Position numbers and translations under genes: made by a program. The notes beneath the pieces were generated by a model that was not told the origin of the DNA, did no database searches, and saw only the letters and a program-made list of their open reading frames with translations. From Lentimicrobium sp. (GTDB taxonomy: Bacteria > Bacteroidota > Bacteroidia > Bacteroidales > Lentimicrobiaceae), in NCBI GenBank assembly GCA_024709105.1, contig JANJXJ010000016.1, positions 1 through 64,000 on the forward strand: a stretch of DNA of 64,000 bases. The letters run 5' to 3'. Shown here piece by piece: positions 9,208 to 16,910 of this stretch (position 1 is the first letter of the stretch; every line of letters starts with the position of its first letter).

Positions 9208-9915
9208 ATGGAAAAGTCAGTAATTATTGAAAAGTTTGGAGGATTGGTTAAACAGGAATCATTAACCTGCCTTGAAGACAAAAGCCTGATGCCCAACGCC
9301 TGTCTTTTGGAAGCGGTTTCACCGTTTTCGGGTTACTACAGCGAAGAGCCCGGTGCGTCAAAACCACTTTATTTATTTCTTGTGCTCGAAGGCAATTACT
9401 CAGCCGAAGATGTGGCCAGAGCGACTATCAATGTTAAAAAGAAAGCAGGTTTTACTTTTGACGCCGCATTTGGTAAAGTAAGCCTTTTTGAGCATACCTG
9501 CCCGGTAATCAGAATACGGGACCTCGAAAACTATGCCAACATCAGGGAATTACAGCTTCTTTACCATGAAGAAGGCCTTGAGTATCGTAAACGAATCAGG
9601 AGCATCAGCAACGAAAAAGGCATTATTACACTAAATAAACTTTTTTATCTGGGGTATTGGGGTGATGAGTTGTTTATTGACCGCTCGCAACAACACCATG
9701 GTTATTTTAAAATTCCGCGTCATCTTGATTTTGAAGAATTTATTAAGATCATCACTGAAGTTAAATATGAAACCAGTCTGCTTTATTTTGATGCTGCCTA
9801 TGCCTGGTATTACGAAGGGGAAGGCATTCAGAATATGGTGCGTATTTACCGCGAAGGCCTGACCAAAGAGAAACTTGCAGCCATCAGAAATAAGTTTTTG
9901 AGTGTAATGAAATAG
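9208..9915 (+). CDS. protein of unknown function, 235 residues
   Basis: I do not recognise this protein. It has no signal peptide, no membrane segment and no obvious catalytic motif. It is soluble, rich in aromatic residues (LFYLGYWGDELF, LLYFDAAYAWYY), with an alpha/beta look in the first 110 residues and a charged middle part (YHEEGLEYRKRIRSISNEKG). It stands alone between two minus-strand operons and has its own likely promoter just upstream and a hairpin about 115 bp downstream. Codon use looks like that of its neighbours, so nothing suggests recent transfer. Likely a real, lineage-restricted gene. Confidence 0.8.
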   Translation: MEKSVIIEKFGGLVKQESLTCLEDKSLMPNACLLEAVSPFSGYYSEEPGASKPLYLFLVLEGNYSAEDVARATINVKKKAGFTFDAAFGKVSLFEHTCPVIRIRDLENYANIRELQLLYHEEGLEYRKRIRSISNEKGIITLNKLFYLGYWGDELFIDRSQQHHGYFKIPRHLDFEEFIKIITEVKYETSLLYFDAAYAWYYEGEGIQNMVRIYREGLTKEKLAAIRNKFLSVMK

Positions 9916-10030
9916 TTGTCGGACAAAATTCTTAAAAAGGAATTTGTACGTGAATACCTGCTTTTCTTCGGAAAAGGATTTTGTACTGCGTGATTTAAAC
10001 TCTTTATCGGAAAAGAAGCTTAATATTGCA

Positions 10031-10080
10031 GATGCTGAAATCAAACCGGAACAACCAGTCTGGTTTCAGCATCTTGTTAT
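10031..10080 (+). terminator. hairpin downstream of the 9208 gene
   Basis: GATGCTGAAA (10031-10040) pairs perfectly with TTTCAGCATC (10064-10073), with further partial pairing inside, followed by T-rich sequence (TTGTTATTGT). It fits an intrinsic terminator for the plus-strand gene, and it sits just before the end of the converging minus-strand operon, so it may serve both directions. Confidence 0.5.
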
Positions 10081-10114
10081 TGTATATCAAATGATTGTGT
10101 GAAGCCTTTTGAGC

Positions 10115-10861
10115 CTATTGTTTGAGCGATGCCTTGGTAAAGAGATGGGGTGGAATGGTTTGATTAAATTTGATGGACGTTATCTTAAACTCGGTGCCAT
10201 CGCCTTGTTTAAGCATGTCTTTATAGATGACCGTTGCCGGAAACCAACGGCCCTGAACCTGAATTACATTGCTCATTTCCATACGTTTAAGCAATTTGCC
10301 ACTTTTGGCATACAACTCCTGTTTCAGCGGGACAAAACGCTCGGCATCCACCCATATCTTTTGGGTATAGTAAGCGGCATCTTCCACTTTTGCAGTTAAT
10401 AACAGAACAAAAGTATTGCGGTCTCCGATTTTTTCCTGTCCCTTGATTTCGGAGCTATAAATTTCATTCAGTTTGCGGTCGTCCATCATATCTTCATACG
10501 ATAAATCGCTGCCCATAACCGATTGCCTGAGCATATGACCCGAAAGTTGAATGGTTCTGTCGGTGGAAGGGGAATAAATCCAGAGCTGTTTTTCCAGTTT
10601 CAGCATTTTGGTTCCTTTCTCTGCTGCTGGCGAAAGGTATTCGGTAAATGATTTGTTGTTCCCCTCTGACCAGCTTTTTGAGGTGATGGTGCGGCTGCCC
10701 CGTTTGGTATGAATGGTCATGCTGCTCTCAAAAATTCTGTTGTCCGACGACATATTGGCATCCACTTTTTCAAGTATGGCTGCTCCGTCCTGGGCTGTGG
10801 CAATTTCTGCAAGGGCCAGAAGCAACAGTAAAAGTGCTGATTTTGTGAATTTCCTTATCAT
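10115..10861 (-). CDS. LolA-like periplasmic protein (outer membrane lipoprotein-sorting family)
   Basis: A 248-residue exported protein: signal peptide about residues 1-23 ending ...ATAQ, then a beta-rich LolA-like domain (SSMTIHTKRGSRTITSKSW, KMLKLEKQLWIYSP, LSYEDMMDDRK, IWVDAERFVPLKQELYAKSG). This family (outer membrane lipoprotein-sorting proteins, LolA-like fold) binds lipid or acylated cargo in the periplasm. It is the last gene of the six-gene minus-strand operon, 12 bp after a permease gene, which suggests that it receives or presents the substrate of the ABC transporter. It is not the housekeeping LolA by context. Confidence 0.85.
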   Translation of the reverse strand: MIRKFTKSALLLLLLALAEIATAQDGAAILEKVDANMSSDNRIFESSMTIHTKRGSRTITSKSWSEGNNKSFTEYLSPAAEKGTKMLKLEKQLWIYSPSTDRTIQLSGHMLRQSVMGSDLSYEDMMDDRKLNEIYSSEIKGQEKIGDRNTFVLLLTAKVEDAAYYTQKIWVDAERFVPLKQELYAKSGKLLKRMEMSNVIQVQGRWFPATVIYKDMLKQGDGTEFKITSIKFNQTIPPHLFTKASLKQ

Positions 10862-10873
10862 AGTTTTAATTTT

Positions 10874-12142
10874 TTAAGCTTCGAGTTCTTTAAAGAGTTT
10901 TGCAGTTTGCCTGCGGTAAATTCCAATGCCTGAAAGTAAAGTTCCAATCACGGTTGAAATCACACCCGGAAAAAATCCGATATAAAAGTCGGTTGGAGTG
11001 ATTCTGGCTTTAATGATAGTAGGCATCATAAGTGAAGCGCCCTGCATCATGCCTGAGATATCAAGTCCGTAAGTTTGAAGCAGCCATGCAAATCCAAGTC
11101 CGGCAGCCGTTCCGGTTACTGAGCCGGCAATACCAATGAAAACCGATTCAGCAATCATACTTCTGTAAACGTGGCCTTTGCTTTCACCCATGGCCAGCCT
11201 GATGCCAACCTCGCCATAGCGCCTTAGCCCGCCCAGAAGTCCGGCATTCCACAGCACCAGCGACATGGCAAAAATAAAAATGAGCGATACATATGCCGAC
11301 CACACTTCCGACATCTGCACATACTGCCCCATATTTCCCTGTTGGCTGAGGCTTAGCATAACCGGAGAAAACTCATCATCAGTTTTAAATTTACTATTAA
11401 AACTATCCGAGAGTTTTTCAGCCTGATTGTTATCATAAAATCCCGTATTACTGAATCCGGTAATTTCACCGGCAGCATTTTCCATTTCCAGGGCCAGCTG
11501 AACGTCTTTAAGGTCAGCAATAATGCTGCCCCGGTCCATAATTTCTACTCCGAAGTGCACAGTGCCTGAAAGCCTGAAATTATACATAGCCATTCCGCCG
11601 TTCATGGTGGAAGAAATCAGGGTAAATTCATCACCCGGAGCAATACCAAGTTTACCTGCAAAGCTATTGCTCAGCAGAGCATCGCCGGATTTTCGGGGGA
11701 GATGTCCGCTTCGCAGGGCTTTCTGCAGATCAAGCCGGTTCAGTTCATCTTGATTTGCAATCAGTTCCAGCCCCCAGCCGATGGCCGTGCCCTGCGATCT
11801 GGTTTCACCGGCAGAATCTGGCACATCAATCAAGCCTCCGAACTGAATGCGGGGAGACCAGCTCATATCAGGATACAGGCTGCGCAAGGAATCGAGCAGT
11901 TCTTCAATTTGCATCAAAGCCAGATCGTTGGGCAGCAAACTGGCATCTTCGGCATATGCCCGGGTCATTACCTTTGCATGACCTGTGGTAAATCTGGCAT
12001 TCATTTCTATGGTATCACCCATAAATCCGGTGATATAAGCATGCATAAACACTGTAAGCGTTACTCCGATGGCGACAACCATGATTGGCAATCTGCTGCG
12101 GCTTTTATCGCGCAAAAGTCCTTTTATCAGAAATTTTATCAT
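10874..12142 (-). CDS. FtsX/LolC-like ABC transporter permease
   Basis: A 422-residue permease of the MacB/LolC/FtsX class: TM1 near residues 16-38, a large periplasmic domain (about 40-280), then three C-terminal membrane segments (about 283-310, 335-360, 385-410). The cytoplasmic motif GEVGIRLAMGESKGHVYRSM is the usual coupling region for the ATPase. It overlaps the upstream permease gene by 4 bp (ATGA), showing translational coupling, and probably forms a heterodimer with it, as LolC and LolE do. Substrate not determinable; see the operon finding. Confidence 0.88.
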   Translation of the reverse strand: MIKFLIKGLLRDKSRSRLPIMVVAIGVTLTVFMHAYITGFMGDTIEMNARFTTGHAKVMTRAYAEDASLLPNDLALMQIEELLDSLRSLYPDMSWSPRIQFGGLIDVPDSAGETRSQGTAIGWGLELIANQDELNRLDLQKALRSGHLPRKSGDALLSNSFAGKLGIAPGDEFTLISSTMNGGMAMYNFRLSGTVHFGVEIMDRGSIIADLKDVQLALEMENAAGEITGFSNTGFYDNNQAEKLSDSFNSKFKTDDEFSPVMLSLSQQGNMGQYVQMSEVWSAYVSLIFIFAMSLVLWNAGLLGGLRRYGEVGIRLAMGESKGHVYRSMIAESVFIGIAGSVTGTAAGLGFAWLLQTYGLDISGMMQGASLMMPTIIKARITPTDFYIGFFPGVISTVIGTLLSGIGIYRRQTAKLFKELEA

Positions 12143-13314
12143 TGCAGTTTCCCCCTTAAAGCATCTGTTGGATTCATTCTGGCGATTTTTCTTGCCGGCA
12201 AATAACTGACAATGGCTGTAGTGATGGTAACCGTAAGCACTGTACCAATAACCAGGCCTGCACTATAAACAGGATACAGAGTCTGGGCTATGGCCATACC
12301 AAATTCGCTGGTATCTACCGGCATTGTCCAGCCTGCTTTTGCCTGCCAGGCAAGGAATGGAAGTCCATAAGCAGCAGAAAGTAAAGCTGCCAGCACCGCA
12401 TGCATACTGCCTTCAACAGTAAAAAGCCCAACCACCTGCTGTTTGGTGTAACCCAGGGCAACATAGGTTCCAATCTCTTTTTGCCGCCGGAAAATGGAAA
12501 GTACCTGAGTGTCAAATATCGCCAGCATGGCCAGCAGCAGCAAGATGAAATACAACACAGTTTGCCCGGCTGATTTGGTTTTTATCATTTCATCCACCTG
12601 CTTTGTGAGCTCTGCTTTTGATTTGTATTTCCAACCCGGTATTTCATTCCAGCCATCAGTTTTGTCGCGCAGAACAATCAGGCTGATTTCATCAGGCAGC
12701 AGCATTACTTCCTGCAAGGTTGCCAATGGAATATAGATCTGCCCGGCATCCACAGCCGGAACATTCGATGAAAAAATGTCTGTAATCAGTACATCAGTGG
12801 CATCGAAAGTGCCATTTGCATTGCGCCATCGCAAGGTAACATAGTCACCGGCCTTTAATTTGCTATGTTTGGCCATCATGTTGCCGATAATTGCCGGTAT
12901 TGCCGATGCTGTGGTGCCCAATTTCCGTGAAGGAAGTTTAAGTATGCTTTGTCCGGGATCCAGGCCTTTTATAACTACTGACATCATGCGTCCTTCAGGA
13001 AAAATTGCGCCCTGGGTAAGCAACAATCCGGTCAGGTCTCCAGCCTTCATAGCATTTTCAAGCTGTGAAGGTAATTTGGCATGACTTCCTGCAAGGGTAA
13101 ACGGGTCGTAAGGGTCATATGATTCGTGCCAGTATTGTCCGCCGCCTATTTCCCACTGAGTCATATCGGTTTTTGCCTGATGATCCCATCCGGTCATGAT
13201 TCCTTTCAGCCAGATGATGACTACAAAAGAAAATGACAGCACAAGCACATTCAGCCAGGTTCTTAAGCCCGCACCGGTTAAATTGCGCCAGGCAAGTTTT
13301 AATGCGATTTTCAT
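12139..13314 (-). CDS. FtsX/LolE-like ABC transporter permease
   Basis: A 391-residue permease of the same class as its downstream neighbour, with TM1 (about 15-38), a periplasmic domain including a PDEISLIVLRDK segment, and a C-terminal three-helix bundle. The coupling motif is RRQKEIGTYVALGYTKQQVVGLF. The two permeases are clearly diverged from each other, which favours a heterodimer. Gene spacing is 3 bp to the ATPase and a 4-bp overlap with the next permease, so all three transporter parts are made together. Confidence 0.88.
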   Translation of the reverse strand: MKIALKLAWRNLTGAGLRTWLNVLVLSFSFVVIIWLKGIMTGWDHQAKTDMTQWEIGGGQYWHESYDPYDPFTLAGSHAKLPSQLENAMKAGDLTGLLLTQGAIFPEGRMMSVVIKGLDPGQSILKLPSRKLGTTASAIPAIIGNMMAKHSKLKAGDYVTLRWRNANGTFDATDVLITDIFSSNVPAVDAGQIYIPLATLQEVMLLPDEISLIVLRDKTDGWNEIPGWKYKSKAELTKQVDEMIKTKSAGQTVLYFILLLLAMLAIFDTQVLSIFRRQKEIGTYVALGYTKQQVVGLFTVEGSMHAVLAALLSAAYGLPFLAWQAKAGWTMPVDTSEFGMAIAQTLYPVYSAGLVIGTVLTVTITTAIVSYLPARKIARMNPTDALRGKLQ

Positions 13315-13317
13315 GAC

Positions 13318-14022
13318 TTATTTGTTGTGGGTTACAACTTCATCTTTATCAACCCTGCCATCGAGCAGGTAAATTTTACGATTCAGATAGCTGATTACCT
13401 TTTCGTCGTGGGTGGCAAAAATAAAAGTGGTTTTCAGCTCCTGATTGAGGGTTAACATGGTTTTGAGAATATGATGGGAGTTGGCTGCATCAAGGTTGGC
13501 AGTCGGCTCATCGGCCAGCACCAGCTTTGGCTTTTTAACCATTGCCCTCGCTATCGCCACCCGCTGACATTGCCCCCCGGAAAGCTGCGGAGGTTTTGAA
13601 CGAATTTTATCACTGAGGCCTACCCATTCCAAAGCTTCCTGAACCATTTTTCGCCTTTCCTGTGATGGGATTTTTAGCAGAAGCAGCGGAAATTCAACAT
13701 TCTCAAACACAGTGTGAACCGCCAGCAGGTTGTAACTCTGAAATATAAAACCCAGGCTTTCGCGCCGAAGCATGGCTGCTTCATGAGTGTTTAATTTGCC
13801 TATAGATTTGCCGAGTACATTTGCTTCTCCCAGCGTAGGCACATCAAGTGAACCGAGTATGTTGAGCAAGGTGGTTTTTCCTGAGCCGCTGGGCCCGATC
13901 AGTCCGGTAAACTCACCTTGTGCAAAATCAAGATTCAGGTTTTCCAGTGCCGTGAATTCTGTTTTGCCCATCGGAAAACGCTTGTACATTTCCTTAACAC
14001 TGATGATTGTTTGTGTTTCCAT
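13318..14022 (-). CDS. LolD/MacB-type ABC transporter ATPase
   Basis: A 234-residue ATPase: Walker A GPSGSGKT at 43-50, signature LSGGQCQRVAIARA at about 147-160, Walker B LVLADEPTANLD at about 167-178, H-loop FATHDEKV near 205. Length and the compact single domain match LolD-type ATPases that drive FtsX-like permeases by mechanotransmission rather than classical import. Located between the barrel gene (25 bp gap) and its permeases. Confidence 0.92.
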   Translation of the reverse strand: METQTIISVKEMYKRFPMGKTEFTALENLNLDFAQGEFTGLIGPSGSGKTTLLNILGSLDVPTLGEANVLGKSIGKLNTHEAAMLRRESLGFIFQSYNLLAVHTVFENVEFPLLLLKIPSQERRKMVQEALEWVGLSDKIRSKPPQLSGGQCQRVAIARAMVKKPKLVLADEPTANLDAANSHHILKTMLTLNQELKTTFIFATHDEKVISYLNRKIYLLDGRVDKDEVVTHNK

Positions 14023-14047
14023 ACCAGTTGGTATTTTGTTTGTTCCT

Positions 14048-15184
14048 TTAATGATGATAAACCAGCATCAGTTGAATTCCATTCCCTGCCATGATCTGGC
14101 TTTCGCCTGAAGAATAGGGCATCTGGTAATTTACCGGATTCACATATCCCAGGATATGCAGATCGAAATTCCTGATGGTTTGTTTTATGTTGATGATGTT
14201 GTAGCTGTTGTTGTTTCGCCAGTCATAATAAGCCATATAACTGATGTTTGTTGAAATATTCAGCGGATAACTTACCGATAATCCGCTGAATGCCAGGGTT
14301 GTCGTTTTTTTGAAAGATTTGTCAGCCGACATGGCCTGCAGGTGCTCAACTGTAAGATTAAGTCCGTTACCAATACCGAAAGTATAATCTGCTCCGGCTG
14401 ATAGAAGTGACAGATGGCTGGCAATACCCATGTTTTTTCCCAGGGCTGTATGTGTAGCCTCGAACCAGAGCCCGATTTTTAAATCCCATTTTCCGTCGAG
14501 TCCAAACCTGTATTCAGGAATTTTGTCGTATTCAGGCAGCCCTGAATTATTGTCAGTTGAACGTGCGGTTCTTGTATGCAAGCTAAAAGCCATCTCTCCC
14601 GATTTCAAAGGGAACTGAAACCGTCCGCCAGCTTCAGGAAACCGGGGATTAGAGCCGGTTATTTCCCATGTTTTCAGATTTTCGGAAGACAAAATTCCCC
14701 AGATCCAGAGATTGGCGTTGTTCAGGAAATAGTATCTGCCCAGCACCGCCCAAACGCCGTCGGTTAGTTGAAGCGGGTCGCGCGGGTCAACTTTGTCGAA
14801 CCACATCAATGGCCTGAGCATGGCAGATGAGCCAAAATTAATTTTTTGTAAACCTGCACGTATTTCAAACTGCTCACCTGAATATCTTAGCCACAAACGA
14901 TATGGCTTTACCGAACCAGAAGTATTTATTGAATCAAAAGGAATTGTACCCAGGCTACCCGAAATGTTGGCTGAAGCTTCTGCGTCAAACATCCTGCTGT
15001 TATTTTTATAACTGTAATTAAGCTGAGGAATGTATCTGCCTCCACCCCAAAGCGACATATCCTGGCTGAAATTGTAATTAAGCCATGCTGATGCCTGCCC
15101 GCTGAACAACAGGGTGTCATTAGTCTGAGAATAACTCAGTCCCTGAATGGTGAAAAACAAAACTAATAGGCTGAGGCGTGTCAT
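14048..15184 (-). CDS. outer-membrane beta-barrel protein
   Basis: A 378-residue exported protein: signal peptide about 1-19 (ending SYSQ), then alternating amphipathic strands with aromatic ends (YRLWLRYSGEQFEIRAGLQ, GVWAVLGRYYFLNNANLW, LNISTNISYMAYYDW). The section LQKINFGSSAMLRPLMWFD followed by KVDPRDPLQLTDG recalls DUF1302-type barrels that pair with LolA-fold proteins and lipid exporters, but this is a weak resemblance by eye. Its start overlaps the TetR gene by 4 bp and the ATPase gene follows after 25 bp, so it is the outer-membrane part of this transport operon. Confidence 0.75.
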   Translation of the reverse strand: MTRLSLLVLFFTIQGLSYSQTNDTLLFSGQASAWLNYNFSQDMSLWGGGRYIPQLNYSYKNNSRMFDAEASANISGSLGTIPFDSINTSGSVKPYRLWLRYSGEQFEIRAGLQKINFGSSAMLRPLMWFDKVDPRDPLQLTDGVWAVLGRYYFLNNANLWIWGILSSENLKTWEITGSNPRFPEAGGRFQFPLKSGEMAFSLHTRTARSTDNNSGLPEYDKIPEYRFGLDGKWDLKIGLWFEATHTALGKNMGIASHLSLLSAGADYTFGIGNGLNLTVEHLQAMSADKSFKKTTTLAFSGLSVSYPLNISTNISYMAYYDWRNNNSYNIINIKQTIRNFDLHILGYVNPVNYQMPYSSGESQIMAGNGIQLMLVYHH

Positions 15185-15780
15185 TTACTGCTCATTTTAC
15201 TGTTGTTTGGGGCAATTCCATAAGTGAAAAAGCGTGTTATTTCCATAATGAGCTCCTGAGGTGTTCCATATAGCTGCAGCAGGTATGGATCATTGATCAG
15301 AGTTGAAATATTCTGAGAAACATAAAGCAGCAACTCCGGTTTAAAGTCTTGCCTGAAAACACCACGTTGCTGGGCTTCTTTGAAATCGGAAATAATCTCG
15401 CTCCATACTTTGGTTGTCTTTTCAGCGATAAACTCCTTTAATCCCGAATCGTTGTCGCTGTAAAAGTCTTTCAGGAATTCCGGGCTGATGTTATTTACTG
15501 AGTCAGATTTCAGACTGAGCATGGCCTGCAGCTTCTCATCTGCCGGTGTTTCTGCCTGCATAATATCCCTGAATTTTTGAATTGCCTGGTCAACCTCTTC
15601 ATCATAAACAGCTTTGGCCAATGACAACTTATCGGTGTAGTACCTGTAAAAAGTCATTTTGCTGCATCCGGCCGCATTACATATTTCATCCACAGAAACC
15701 TTCCTGAATCCATACTTCCAGAATAATTCCCTTCCCGAGGACAATATGGCGGATTGCTTTTTATTTAAAATTGTTACCAT
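15181..15780 (-). CDS. TetR/AcrR family transcriptional regulator
   Basis: About 199 residues with an N-terminal TetR helix-turn-helix (ELFWKYGFRKVSVDEICNAA then GCSKMTFYRYYTDK, about residues 15-55) and an alpha-helical ligand domain. An in-frame start 30 bp further up (15810) exists, but the -7 promoter element at 15808-15815 overlaps it, so ATG at 15780 is preferred. It is the first gene of the operon and overlaps the barrel gene by 4 bp; it most likely represses its own operon, which exports or moves the ligand it senses. Confidence 0.88.
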   Translation of the reverse strand: MVTILNKKQSAILSSGRELFWKYGFRKVSVDEICNAAGCSKMTFYRYYTDKLSLAKAVYDEEVDQAIQKFRDIMQAETPADEKLQAMLSLKSDSVNNISPEFLKDFYSDNDSGLKEFIAEKTTKVWSEIISDFKEAQQRGVFRQDFKPELLLYVSQNISTLINDPYLLQLYGTPQELIMEITRFFTYGIAPNNSKMSSK

Positions 15781-15807
15781 GATTAGGAAAATGTTACTAA
15801 AACAGTA

Positions 15808-15839
15808 CAAAAATACAATAATAGTATCATTGTTGTCAA
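15808..15839 (-). promoter_or_regulatory. promoter of the TetR-transporter operon
   Basis: On the minus strand TTG (15839-15837), a 21-bp spacer and TATTTTTG (15815-15808) match the Bacteroidota promoter pattern. The predicted start lies near 15800. An imperfect palindrome GTTACTAAAACAGTAC at 15793-15808 covers that start and is a candidate operator for the TetR protein. Confidence 0.55.
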
Positions 15840-15993
15840 GAAAAATCTGTTCTTTTTTTTGAATATTTTGTAACTAAACGATAATCAAATAATTAAACAG
15901 GTTATTTTGTAAAAAATCGAATTTGATAACTGGTTTTCATCATGAGTTAATCCCGGTAAACCACTGAGAAATGCTTAAACATACTACTAGTTG

Positions 15994-16025
15994 TTGTTTA
16001 CAAATAAAAAATTGTTCTACATTTG
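15994..16025 (+). promoter_or_regulatory. promoter of the Fur/Zur-family locus
   Basis: TTG at 15994-15996, a 21-bp spacer and a perfect TACATTTG at 16018-16025 form a Bacteroidota-type promoter. Transcription would start near 16032, inside the palindromic box at 16023-16039, about 40 bp before the start codon. Confidence 0.6.
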
Positions 16026-16039
16026 CAACATTGTTGCAA
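16023..16039. promoter_or_regulatory. Fur-family (Zur-like) operator
   Basis: TTGCAACATTGTTGCAA is a perfect 7-1... inverted repeat: arms TTGCAAC (16023-16029) and GTTGCAA (16033-16039) with 3 bp between. It overlaps the end of the -7 element and the predicted start site, so a bound repressor would block transcription of the regulator and the genes behind it. Binding by the adjacent regulator is inferred. Confidence 0.65.
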
Positions 16040-16071
16040 TAACATTGTTTAGTTTCAAATTTTAATCAGTT

Positions 16072-16482
16072 ATGGACGCTGCTGAACTTTTGCATAAGCA
16101 TAATTTGAAAAAGACCTCACCCCGTGTGGCCATCATCGAAGCCCTGCAATCGGCCAAAAGTCCCATGTCGGAGGCTGAAATCAGCAAGCTGATGGGCAAT
16201 CATTACGAGCGTACTACTTTTTACCGCAGTGCCCAGACACTCGAAGAGGCGGGACTATTGCATAAGATTGTGGTGGATAAGCTTCAGGTAAGATATGCAT
16301 TGAATGTAGGCAGGTCGCTTCATACAGTAAGGACAGCCCATGCTCATTTTTATTGCAACAGTTGTCACGAATTAATTTGTCTTGAACACATACATCCCGG
16401 CCCTTACCGCTTGCCGGCAGGTTTTCAATCGCAGGAATCGGAGGTGATCATTAAAGGTTTGTGCGATAAATGCACCCTATGA
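16072..16482 (+). CDS. Fur family metalloregulator, probably Zur-like
   Basis: A 136-residue Fur-family repressor: winged-helix domain about 1-80 (KTSPRVAIIEAL, MSEAEISKLM, ERTTFYRSAQTLEEAGLL) and a dimerisation domain with two Cys pairs (CNSC at about 99-102 and CDKC near 132) forming the structural zinc site, plus HAHFYC and HIHPG histidines for metal sensing. Zinc specificity is inferred from the neighbours: a His-rich protein, a TonB receptor and two His-rich DUF4625 lipoproteins, with no siderophore genes. It probably represses its own transcript through the box at 16023-16039. Confidence 0.85.
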   Translation: MDAAELLHKHNLKKTSPRVAIIEALQSAKSPMSEAEISKLMGNHYERTTFYRSAQTLEEAGLLHKIVVDKLQVRYALNVGRSLHTVRTAHAHFYCNSCHELICLEHIHPGPYRLPAGFQSQESEVIIKGLCDKCTL

Positions 16483-16501
16483 TTAATTGAATTAGTCTGT
16501 T

Positions 16502-16834
16502 GTGAAAAGTTGTGTCAATAAAGTGAAGATGATGTTGTCGGTTATGCTGACAGCCATACTGCTTGCCCCCATAATTATACAGGGCTTGCACAGGCACAGT
16601 CATTCTCATTGTTGCCACATCAGTGCTCCCGATGGCCTGAACAGGTATTTTCATCACCACGACCATCATTCCTGCGGTATTTGCAGTTTTGAAATTTTGC
16701 CCGGGATTTCCGGCGAATCAGTTAATTTGCCATCATCATTTTCCGCTGAAGCAGATGTTGATTTCTTATACAAGAGTTCCGCTGAATTATTTAATCCGGT
16801 TTATGCCCGCCTGAGAGCGCCTCCCGTTGCCTGA
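16502..16834 (+). CDS. small His-rich exported or membrane protein
   Basis: A 110-residue protein starting at a GTG (16502), or at ATG 16529 if shorter. A hydrophobic segment (about 9-25) is followed by a His/Cys-rich stretch (HRHSHSHCCHIS and HHHDHHSCGIC) and an unremarkable C-terminus ending RAPPVA. Metal binding outside the inner membrane is suggested by composition only. It lies 19 bp after the regulator and 76 bp before the receptor, so it is part of the metal locus. Similar short His-rich proteins ending in RxPP precede TonB receptors in Bacteroidota. Confidence 0.65.
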   Translation: MKSCVNKVKMMLSVMLTAILLAPIIIQGLHRHSHSHCCHISAPDGLNRYFHHHDHHSCGICSFEILPGISGESVNLPSSFSAEADVDFLYKSSAELFNPVYARLRAPPVA

Positions 16835-16910
16835 CAGAGTGCTTCAGTGAACTGGCTTTTTGCGAAAAGACCAGCAGATTTTCTTTAACCTTTACCTCAA
16901 GTTTTTAATA

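Noticed and set aside
9950-10102. GTG-started 50-codon frame behind the 9208 gene
   Set aside because: Plausible composition, but it overlaps the terminator-like hairpin and has no recognisable homology; kept as an observation, not as a gene.
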